A stretch of 33,957 nt of DNA from Planctomycetota bacterium (GTDB lineage: Bacteria > Planctomycetota > Planctomycetia > Gemmatales > Gemmataceae): contig JAJPHU010000186.1 in the NCBI GenBank assembly GCA_021325115.1, forward strand, positions 1-33,957. The letters are read 5' to 3'. Each line of letters begins with the position of its first letter. Position 1 is the first letter of the stretch. This document shows, piece after piece, positions 9,055-16,906 of the stretch. Both the position numbers and the translations under genes were made by a program. Below the pieces are notes generated by a model. The model was not told the origin of the DNA. It saw nothing but the letters and a program-made list of their open reading frames with translations, and did not search any database.

Positions 9055-11244
9055 ATGTTTCGCTGGATATTTGTTACACTTCTGTTGTCGGCCAGCGCCG
9101 TCGTGGCGGTGTGGGTATTAGTTCCGCACGTGAATTCGCTATCGGCGACTCAGCCGGCGCCGGCAGGCGAGGCACCGGAGAAGAAAAAACCGGCAGCCGC
9201 GCCGCACGAAAAAGCACTGCCGCCGCTGCCGCGGCAAACGGCCGCATCGATGGCAACACACAGCCAACCTGCGGTCTACATCCATCACCGAGAAGGTTCG
9301 CAGAACCTAGCCGAGCCTGTCCTCATCCCGGACTGTCCTCTCGTTATTGTCGAGAGGCAAGAAGTGGCAAGCGAGAAAGAAGGCGTGTTGCTGTTCATCG
9401 GCACCGAAGTGCTGATGGGAGAGACTGTGCCGCCGGAAAAGCAGCTTCCCGAAGCGAAATTGGGCTTTTTGGCCGTTTTGGTGGGAGACAAACCGATCGA
9501 GGGAGAAGAGTGCGTCCAGATTCCCAACGATCCTCGATACTATCGACGTGCTCGCGCCACAGACTCGTTTGAGCCGGAGAAGGTCTTTCTGCTAACAAAA
9601 AGGCAGCCGGTGCGGAAGCTCCAGGTCGGCGATCATGTCAAGCGCGGCCAACTGCTGGCCCAGGTCAATCCCGCCAAGTCTTCCGATGATGTCTCGGTGA
9701 AAATTGCCAAGCTGAACGCCGTCGAGTTTGCCCGTCAATCCGCGCACTCGATGAAAATGGAATATGGGCGCCGCTATGAGAATTACCGAGCAACCAATCG
9801 GAGTCAGCCGGGCGCCATCCCCACAGACACGCTGATGGAGACCCATTTGCAGTATGTGAAAGCCGACTCGGAAGAAAGTGTCAAGAAAGCTGAGATCGTT
9901 GAAGCTCAACGCACCCTTAATGCGGCCTGGACCGACCTGAGAATGCACGAGATCCGGGCCGCCATCGACGGTGTGATCAAGGAGATTTACAAGAACCACC
10001 AAGGCGATGCGGTCAAGCCGTATGAAGCGATCTTGCGGATTGAGAACCCGGGGCGTCTGCGTGCGGAAGGCCGCTTACCGATCGAAGAAGCACTCAAGCT
10101 CGCGGAAGGCATGACGGCTTTCATCGAGGCCAGCCGGCCGGAGGCGCCGCGACTGGTCCTCAGCGGCCATCTCGGTACGGTCAACTGTGTGGCTGTCAGC
10201 AAGGGCAAACGGCCGATCATCGTTTCCGGCAGTGATGACAAAACGCTGCGTGGCTGGGATTCTGCCACCGGCGACTTGTTGTGGACAGTGTGGCCACTGC
10301 CTTCGTCTGTCCGCGCCGTGGCCTGCACGCCGCCAACCAGCAAATATAACCTGGCCTGCTTCGGCTGTGCCGACGGCACCGTTCGCCTGATTGATTTGGA
10401 CCATCCGGAGCAGCAAAAGCTGCGCGAGATGTCCGAGCGTCATACTCGGTCTGTCCTCGGCGTGGCCTTCCGTCCCGATGGCGAGGTGATCGCTACCTGC
10501 GGCGACGATAGCCTGATCCGTTTGTGGAAGACGGAGACCGGCGATTTGTTGCGGGTTGTGCCCGGTCATGCAGGTCCCGTTACGTCGGTCCAGTTCGCCT
10601 CGGCCAAACGGCTGGTATCGGCTGGCAAAGACGGTCGCCTGATCGTCTGGGACGTGGAGGATGTGAATCGGACACACCAAATCGCCCCGCGTTTCGATGG
10701 CCGCACCGGTCAAGTCTGGACCCTCGGCGTCAGCCCGGACGGCAAAACTGTGCTGTTCGATCAAGGCAAGGAGATACGCCTCTTGACGCTGGAAAACAAG
10801 GATCTGGTCGGCACATTGCGGAATCCTTCCGACGAGATGAACTTTTCGACCATGGCCTTGTTCTCGCCAGACGGCAAGACCATCTTGACCAATCGCTCCG
10901 GCTCAGCACCCGAGAAGCTGCAACTGTGGCGCACGCCGATGACGCAAACGCGGCGCGGCTCGGAGCTGCGCCAGTTCATCTGGCAAGGCGCGGTCACCTG
11001 TGGGGCTTTCGCTCCGGAAGACAGTTCGTTCGCCGTCACCGGCACCGAGGACCATAAGGTGCTGGTTTGGACGATGCCGAGCAAGGAAGAGATCGATAGT
11101 CGACTGGAAGCGCGGCTGACACTGGTGGAAAAATACATTGACACACGAAATCGAGACGTTCGTGTTTGGGCTGAGCTGGAAGCGCCTGAATGGCTCATCC
11201 CTGGAATGCGGGCCACCATGGTCGTGCTGCCGCCGCGAAAATAA
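9055..11244 (+). CDS. HlyD-family periplasmic adaptor with embedded WD40 repeats
   Basis: N-terminal signal/TM MFRWIFVTLLLSASAVVAVWVLV; RQPVRKLQVGDHVKRGQLLAQVNP; WD40 (LSGHLGTVNCVAVS...IVSGSDDKTLRGWDSATGDLL...VWTMPS); RDVRVWAELEAPEWLIPGMRATMVVLP; RBS ggagg at 9042. Confidence 0.82.
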   Translation: MFRWIFVTLLLSASAVVAVWVLVPHVNSLSATQPAPAGEAPEKKKPAAAPHEKALPPLPRQTAASMATHSQPAVYIHHREGSQNLAEPVLIPDCPLVIVERQEVASEKEGVLLFIGTEVLMGETVPPEKQLPEAKLGFLAVLVGDKPIEGEECVQIPNDPRYYRRARATDSFEPEKVFLLTKRQPVRKLQVGDHVKRGQLLAQVNPAKSSDDVSVKIAKLNAVEFARQSAHSMKMEYGRRYENYRATNRSQPGAIPTDTLMETHLQYVKADSEESVKKAEIVEAQRTLNAAWTDLRMHEIRAAIDGVIKEIYKNHQGDAVKPYEAILRIENPGRLRAEGRLPIEEALKLAEGMTAFIEASRPEAPRLVLSGHLGTVNCVAVSKGKRPIIVSGSDDKTLRGWDSATGDLLWTVWPLPSSVRAVACTPPTSKYNLACFGCADGTVRLIDLDHPEQQKLREMSERHTRSVLGVAFRPDGEVIATCGDDSLIRLWKTETGDLLRVVPGHAGPVTSVQFASAKRLVSAGKDGRLIVWDVEDVNRTHQIAPRFDGRTGQVWTLGVSPDGKTVLFDQGKEIRLLTLENKDLVGTLRNPSDEMNFSTMALFSPDGKTILTNRSGSAPEKLQLWRTPMTQTRRGSELRQFIWQGAVTCGAFAPEDSSFAVTGTEDHKVLVWTMPSKEEIDSRLEARLTLVEKYIDTRNRDVRVWAELEAPEWLIPGMRATMVVLPPRK

Positions 11245-11259
11245 TCGAAATGGAACCGA

Positions 11260-11309
11260 GCCGCGACCGTAAGAGAACAGACTGCTTACCGCTCCCTTAC
11301 AGTCGCGGC
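11260..11309. repeat. Imperfect palindromic repeat (gccgcgaccgtaagggagcgg-type)
   Basis: 21-nt arms 11260-11280 / 11289-11309, 17/21 complementary. Confidence 0.6.
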
Positions 11310-11329
11310 CCTGCTGGAATCCTGTACGC

Positions 11330-13903
11330 ATGGAAACCACCACCCCTGCATCGGAACTCGAACGACGCAAACAATTGCGCTTGCGCCTGCGCCGGGATCT
11401 CATCATCGAAGCACAGAAGTACGAAGGCCGTACCTACCATGTCGTCAAAGATCCCGTCAGCCTGCGCTACTATCGTCTCAAAGACAACGAGTATTTCCTC
11501 TTGCAATTCCTCGATGGGAAACACACCCTTGAGGAAGCACAGAAAGAATACGAGGCACGCTATCGTCCCGATCGCCTCAAACTGGAGGATGTCGAAGCGT
11601 TCGGCCAACAACTCATCAACGCTGGTCTGGCCCAGAATGAATCGCCACGCGCCGGCAAGCAGCTCTACGAGCAGCGCAAAAAACGGCGGCGCAACGAATG
11701 GATGCAAACACTGACCAACATTCTCTATATCAAAATCCCTGTTTTCGATCCGGATTGGCTCTTGAAGCGCATGCTCCGGTGGCTGGGCTGGATCTTCACG
11801 TTTTGGTTCTTCGCTCTCAGCGTCGGCCTGATGTTGGCGGCGGCAGGCCTGGTGGCCACCCACTTCGAGACATTCCGCGCCAAGCTGCCGGAGCAGCATA
11901 TGTTCTTCCGTTTCCAGACCATTGCCTACATGTGGGCGGCCCTGGGTGCGGTCAAAATCATTCACGAATTCGGCCATGGACTTAGTTGCAAGAAGTTTGG
12001 CGGCGAAGTCCACGAGATGGGAGCGCTATTGTTGTGTCTGTCGCCGGCCCTGTACTGCAACGTCTCCGATGCCTGGACACTGCCGAATAAATGGCACCGC
12101 ATCATTATCAGCGCTGCTGGTATCTATGTCGAATTGGTCATCGCTGCCATCGCCACATTCGTGTGGTGGAATAGCGCTGCTTACCCGTTCATTAATAACT
12201 TGGCCTTGAGCTTGATGGTAGTGTGCAGCATCAGCACGGTGGTCTTCAACGCCAATCCGTTGATGCGTTACGACGGCTATTACGTTCTGGCCGACTGGCT
12301 GGAGATTCCCAACCTGCGTGAGCGCTCTAATCGCTTCCTCAAGAACCTGGTGCTGCAATATTGCCTGGGGATCGAAGTGGTGCCGGAGCCGTACATGGCG
12401 TTGTGGCGACGCATCTTGTTCGTCTCGTATGCCATCGGCAGCTACATCTACCGCTGGGTAGTTACGTTCGCCATCTTGTGGTTTCTGTATTCGTTCCTTC
12501 GGCCTTACAAACTGGAAGTTATCAGCCAAATGTTGGCCCTGGGTGCGGCGGCATCGATGGCCGGCTGGCCGCTGTATCGCCTGGGCAAAGCGATTTACAA
12601 GCGTGGGAGAATCCCGGACATGAAGAAATGGCGTGTGTTGGCCAGCACCACGGTCGTGACCGGCCTGGTGTTGTTCGCCTGCCTGGTACCTGTGCCCGTC
12701 AGCCGCATTCGCGGCCCGGCCCTGGTGCTGGCAGACCCAAACCCGTCGGCCACTGGCAAAGTGTATGTCCGCCGCGACGGCATCTTGACCAAGCTCAACG
12801 TTCGCCCCGGCGATCATGTCGAGAAAGACGAGGTCATCGCTGAGTTCCGCGATCCCGAATTGGAAGCCGAGCTACTCAAGGCCCAGATCGAGCGCGAGGA
12901 AGCAGATTGGCACCTGAAGCAGCTGGAAGACAAGCTGCGGCAGACCCATGATCCCGACGAGAAGAATAAAATCATCACAAAGATGAGCGAACTGGACGCG
13001 AAGTATGAGGCAGCCAAAGCAGTGGTACGTGCTCTGGAGTGGATACGTGATGAGGATCTGAAGCTGCGTGCGCCTTGTTCGGGCACAGTCGGCGTGGCCC
13101 CCTCGGTCGAGGACATCACGCGTTTATTCCCCGCTGATCCCCTCAATCCCTTCTGCACCATCAACAATCCCGGTCAGGTTCGCGTGTGCCTGCCACTGAT
13201 CACGCCGGACTTCAATCGACTGCGACAAGACCTCGAACAACTGTCACCCGCCGCCGTCCAGACACGCCGGCTGATGAGACACCGCGTCACTGTTTCTTAC
13301 AATAACACGCGCCTGGCCGATGTTCTGGCCGATCTGAAGAAGCAAGTTAAGGACCTGAAATGGACGTTTGACAAAGGTGCCGGCGCCATCGAGGATCTGA
13401 AGGTTTCCTACCAGGCCAAGGAGCAACGTCTGGGCATGGTGCTCGACGCCCTCTTTGGGCGCATGGGGCTCGGCTTTGTGATCGTTTCAGAGCCAGACAG
13501 CCCACAAGATGGCCATTTGCTGGTCCGTCCTGGGTCAGAGCGCGGTGAGCCGCAGGGCGGTCGTCCGCTGGCCGCCCTCGACGTCACCATCCGTATCAAG
13601 GGCCGCGATAGCCAGACGTGGAAGGGCAAGATCCGCCAACTGCCCGAATCGGAGGCCAAGACTGTGCCGCCGATGCTGTCCAACCGCCAAGGCGGTCCCG
13701 TGGCCGTCAAGGCGACCGTAGGCAACGAAAAACAACTGGTTCCCTCCACACAGCAATTCTTGGTTTACGTTGAGATCGTCGATCCAGACGAATCGATCAT
13801 GCCAGGTACGGCGGCGCAGGTGAAGATCTATTGTCAGCCGGAAACTTGCGTCCACTGGCTGTGGCGCTGGCTCAACGAGACCTTCGATCTCGGCCTGATG
13901 TAA
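11330..13903 (+). CDS. PqqD-like domain - M50 site-2 protease - HlyD-like adaptor - STN-like domain protein
   Basis: N-term DPVSLRYYRLKDNEYFLLQFLDGKHTLEEA; HEFGH zinc motif; NPLMRYDGYY; KVYVRRDGILTKLNVRPGDHVEKDEVIAEFRDPELEAELL; VTVSYNNTRLADVLADLKKQ... Confidence 0.82.
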   Translation: METTTPASELERRKQLRLRLRRDLIIEAQKYEGRTYHVVKDPVSLRYYRLKDNEYFLLQFLDGKHTLEEAQKEYEARYRPDRLKLEDVEAFGQQLINAGLAQNESPRAGKQLYEQRKKRRRNEWMQTLTNILYIKIPVFDPDWLLKRMLRWLGWIFTFWFFALSVGLMLAAAGLVATHFETFRAKLPEQHMFFRFQTIAYMWAALGAVKIIHEFGHGLSCKKFGGEVHEMGALLLCLSPALYCNVSDAWTLPNKWHRIIISAAGIYVELVIAAIATFVWWNSAAYPFINNLALSLMVVCSISTVVFNANPLMRYDGYYVLADWLEIPNLRERSNRFLKNLVLQYCLGIEVVPEPYMALWRRILFVSYAIGSYIYRWVVTFAILWFLYSFLRPYKLEVISQMLALGAAASMAGWPLYRLGKAIYKRGRIPDMKKWRVLASTTVVTGLVLFACLVPVPVSRIRGPALVLADPNPSATGKVYVRRDGILTKLNVRPGDHVEKDEVIAEFRDPELEAELLKAQIEREEADWHLKQLEDKLRQTHDPDEKNKIITKMSELDAKYEAAKAVVRALEWIRDEDLKLRAPCSGTVGVAPSVEDITRLFPADPLNPFCTINNPGQVRVCLPLITPDFNRLRQDLEQLSPAAVQTRRLMRHRVTVSYNNTRLADVLADLKKQVKDLKWTFDKGAGAIEDLKVSYQAKEQRLGMVLDALFGRMGLGFVIVSEPDSPQDGHLLVRPGSERGEPQGGRPLAALDVTIRIKGRDSQTWKGKIRQLPESEAKTVPPMLSNRQGGPVAVKATVGNEKQLVPSTQQFLVYVEIVDPDESIMPGTAAQVKIYCQPETCVHWLWRWLNETFDLGLM

Positions 13904-13916
13904 GGCGAGGATTCTT

Positions 13917-13969
13917 CCTCAGCCTGCTGCGGCTGCCAGGGCATCCCTGGCAGCCGCAGCAGGCTGAGG
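13917..13969. terminator. Perfect 25-bp stem, 3-nt loop palindrome
   Basis: cctcagcctgctgcggctgccaggg-cat-ccctggcagccgcagcaggctgagg. Confidence 0.6.
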
Positions 13970-13985
13970 AGAGGAGGATCGCCCG

Positions 13986-14618
13986 ATGGCCAGTTATCGC
14001 GGACACCTGACCTTCGCTGGTCTGCTCGGCGCCGGTTACGGCAGTCTCGCTTTGCTCGAAGGCAACGGGGACTGGGGACCGGCCCTGATTGCAGCGGGAC
14101 TGACGACGCTGGGCGGGCTGCTGCCCGATCTCGATAGCGACAGCGGCGTACCGGTGCGCGAGTTATTCGGCGCTGCCGCTGCTGTCGTTCCTATCCTGCT
14201 CTTCGATCGCGTCAAAGACCTGTGCCAGCAATCCACCGAGCAAACCCTGTTTGTCCTGGCGGTTCTTTACCTCTTTATCCGCTACGTTTTGTCGTATATT
14301 TTCAAAAGTTTTACCGTCCATCGCGGCATGTTTCACAGCGTTCCTGCGCTTCTGATCGCTGGCCTGGCGACGTATCTGCTCTATCCCAGCGATGACGTGC
14401 GGCGGCGCCTGTTCCTGAGCGGCGCCACCATGCTCGGCTTTTTGTCACATCTGATCCTCGATGAGATTTACAGTGTCGATTTCCTGGGAGCACGGCTGCA
14501 TCCCAATAAATACGCTGGCAGTGCCTTAAAATTTTTCTCGAAATCATGGCTGGCAACGCTGACAACGTATCTGTTATTGGGATTCTTGGCCTGGCGCGCG
14601 TGGCTGGATGGACGCTAA
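13986..14618 (+). CDS. Metal-dependent hydrolase, YdjM/DUF457-like membrane protein
   Basis: LGGLLPDLDSDSG, VHRGMFHSVPALLIAGLATYLLY, FLSHLILDEIYSVDF. Confidence 0.75.
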   Translation: MASYRGHLTFAGLLGAGYGSLALLEGNGDWGPALIAAGLTTLGGLLPDLDSDSGVPVRELFGAAAAVVPILLFDRVKDLCQQSTEQTLFVLAVLYLFIRYVLSYIFKSFTVHRGMFHSVPALLIAGLATYLLYPSDDVRRRLFLSGATMLGFLSHLILDEIYSVDFLGARLHPNKYAGSALKFFSKSWLATLTTYLLLGFLAWRAWLDGR

Positions 14619-14812
14619 TCCATACTGATAGAGGAGCCTCCTAAACGGAGACCACTCGTCTGATTGACGCCGCTGTACTGCTTGTGGCGGCAATGCCGTT
14701 GCTATTGGCAGGGCCGCCAAGGAGAGTAAAGCGTCGAAAATCGCATCGGTAAATGAAGTAGTCGAGTCGTTTGGAGGGAGCTTTCTCTCCATTACCAAGT
14801 TGTGGAGCAACA

Positions 14813-16036
14813 TTACAGGACAAGCGCCTCATAATCGACAGGATGCTCCTTATCGATACGCGGCAAGTTCAGTGAGATGACTTCTGGATATTTCTGCGCT
14901 GCCCCGGTGTTGAAAACAACCACTTCCTCATCGGCGTCGATCTTGCCGGCCGTGATCAACTGCTCCAGGCAATCGAAACAAACCGCCGTTTCCGGACAGA
15001 TAGAGATGCCTTCCAGACTCATACCGCGACGCATCCATTCGACGATGCGTCCTTCGCGACCGGCGCTGGCGCAACCGCCACTGGCGCGAATGGCATCGAG
15101 CATCATAAAATCGCCGACTGCTGCCGGCACCCGCAGACCACTGGCAATCGTATGTGCATTGGCAAATGTCTCGGCGAAGCGCTCGCCTTTCTCGAAGGCC
15201 CGCACAATCGGCGCACAGCCCTCGCTCTGGCAACTGACCAGACGCGGCAAGCGCTCCGAGCGCAGCCAACCTAATTCGCGCAACTCAGTGAACGCCTTCC
15301 ACATGCCGATCAGGCCGGTGCCGCCACCGGTTGGATACAGGATCACGTCTGGCAACCGATATTCGGTTTGCTCAGCCAACTCCAGGCCCATCGTCTTTTT
15401 GCCTTCGAGGCGATACGGCTCCTTGAGCGTGGATACGTCGAACCAACCGAGTTTCGCCGTACCTTCGCGGACAATTCGGCCGCAATCGGTGATGAGTCCG
15501 TTGACGAGAAAAACGCGCGCCCCCGCCAGGTGTGCCTCAATCTGGTTGATGATCGGCGTATCTTGCGGCATGAACACATAAACTTCCATGCCGGCCCGAG
15601 CGCCGTAAGCGGCCAGAGCACCGCCGGCATTGCCCGCGGTCGGAATGGCCAAGCGACGCAGGCCGAGATGCTTGGCCATGCTAACCGCCATGGTCATCCC
15701 GCGACTCTTGAAACTGCCGCTTGGCAGCTGCGATTCATCTTTGATGAACAGTCGTCGCAATCCCAACGCTTGCCCCAGACGTGGACAGGGCAACAGCGGC
15801 GTCATGCCTTCGCCAAGCGTCACCGGCTCCACATCCAGCGGCAAAGGCAGCAATTCCCGATAGCGCCATAGGCTCGGTGGCCGAGAGGTAAAGGTGTCCG
15901 GCGTGACGGCACGGCGCACAGCCGGCAGATTGTAGCGGACCCAGAGAGGGCGTCCCTGATGTACCGTGTGGACCTGCCCGGCGGGAAATTGAGTGCCATC
16001 GAGGGCGCTTTCCAGATGGGTGACGTAGCTGTTCAT
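14813..16036 (-). CDS. thrC: Threonine synthase (PLP-dependent)
   Basis: LGEGMTPLLPCPRLG, IKDESQLPSGSFKSRGM, PTAGNAGGALAAYGARAG, PTGGGTGLIGMWKAF. Confidence 0.87.
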   Translation of the reverse strand: MNSYVTHLESALDGTQFPAGQVHTVHQGRPLWVRYNLPAVRRAVTPDTFTSRPPSLWRYRELLPLPLDVEPVTLGEGMTPLLPCPRLGQALGLRRLFIKDESQLPSGSFKSRGMTMAVSMAKHLGLRRLAIPTAGNAGGALAAYGARAGMEVYVFMPQDTPIINQIEAHLAGARVFLVNGLITDCGRIVREGTAKLGWFDVSTLKEPYRLEGKKTMGLELAEQTEYRLPDVILYPTGGGTGLIGMWKAFTELRELGWLRSERLPRLVSCQSEGCAPIVRAFEKGERFAETFANAHTIASGLRVPAAVGDFMMLDAIRASGGCASAGREGRIVEWMRRGMSLEGISICPETAVCFDCLEQLITAGKIDADEEVVVFNTGAAQKYPEVISLNLPRIDKEHPVDYEALVL

Positions 16037-16107
16037 GGTGTTTCCTCAAACGGACGACAGAAGCAGGACGGAGTAAGTTCGAACGGCGTCATCTACCGTG
16101 AGTACAG

Positions 16108-16161
16108 TCAATCAGTGTCAAGGTACCACAAGAAGACATGAGTATCGAGCAACAGTCTCAT
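16108..16161 (-). pseudogene. 5' remnant of PIN-domain (VapC-like) toxin gene
   Basis: ATG AGA CTG TTG CTC GAT ACT CAT GTC TTC TTG TGG... = MRLLLDTHVFLWYLDTD*, start overlapping the ancestral antitoxin stop (ATGA). Confidence 0.7.
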
Positions 16162-16536
16162 TCCCCCTCGAACTCCTTAAGGGCTAACGGACTTTTCCCT
16201 CCCTCCTTGTGGGGGAGGGTTGGGGTGGGGGGACACAACTCCTTGGCTCCATTGCCTTGACACCTCCCATCCCAGCCCTCCCCCACAAGGAGGGAGGAGG
16301 TTTGGTCCGCTATCTCTAAGGATTTCATCGGGCAATGGACTGTCAAAGCCAGCGGGAACAGTAAACTGGCTGGCACAAAGGCCGAAAGGGCGCAGCTGCG
16401 CGGCCGCCTTGGCAATTGGGCGCACTTCTACCAAAGGTTGTTCTGCTCGGACCACGAGGAACGACTCTCTCCCTTCCAATAGCTGCAGGAAGGCGGAGGG
16501 ATCGCGCCGGATATTTTGCACACGGATGGTGTTCAT
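16158..16536 (-). pseudogene. Phd/YefM-type antitoxin gene with 3' end interrupted by palindromic element
   Basis: MNTIRVQNIRRDPSAFLQLLEGRESFLVVRAEQPLVEVRPI...LPDEIL, then element; ancestral tail KEFEGE* lies on the far side at 16158; current reading frame ends at 16177. Confidence 0.75.
16178..16321. mobile_element. MITE-like palindromic element with flanking TAAGG direct repeats
   Basis: TAAGG at 16178-16182 and 16317-16321; arms gggctaacggac...ccctccctccttgtgggggagggttgggg / ccca(t)cccagccctcccccacaaggagggagg...gtccgctatctc. Confidence 0.7.
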
Positions 16537-16792
16537 GTGCCTCATTGTAGACGGCGCAGACAAGCAATCAAAGGATTTTTGTTGAAACAACGCAAAAAAT
16601 CATGTATGCACCCGCCCTGCCAACAGCTCTATATTAGGGGGAGTTCTATCAAAGGGTGAGTATTCGATGGCCAACATACGACATCAGTGAACGCCAGGGC
16701 GGCAGCCCAACCAAGCCCGTTCGATGACCCGTGGTAACGATTATCGAATTTCGGAGTTTTCTGGGCATCTGTATCTCCAAGCGACGATGAGT

Positions 16793-16867
16793 CCTGATGC
16801 GTGTGGGGCGTGTGAGCCTCCCGGTTGCTTCCACCGGGACATCCACACATCCCGCTCGCCAATCAGG
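16793..16867. repeat. Imperfect palindromic repeat related to the ggcgagcggggcgtg... family
   Basis: cctgatgcgtgtggggcgtgtgagcctcccggt / accgggacatccacacatcccgctcgccaatcagg. Confidence 0.55.
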
Positions 16868-16906
16868 CTTCTGGAACAAAAGACATGTCAGGTATGCGAT
16901 CCACAC

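Noticed and set aside
14619-14812. Possible structured ncRNA with several small stems
   Set aside because: Stems are short and not convincing; no known RNA family recognised
16649-16906. Minus-strand 85-aa ORF considered as a transposase or other gene remnant
   Set aside because: Runs through the 16793-16867 palindrome and has no recognisable motif
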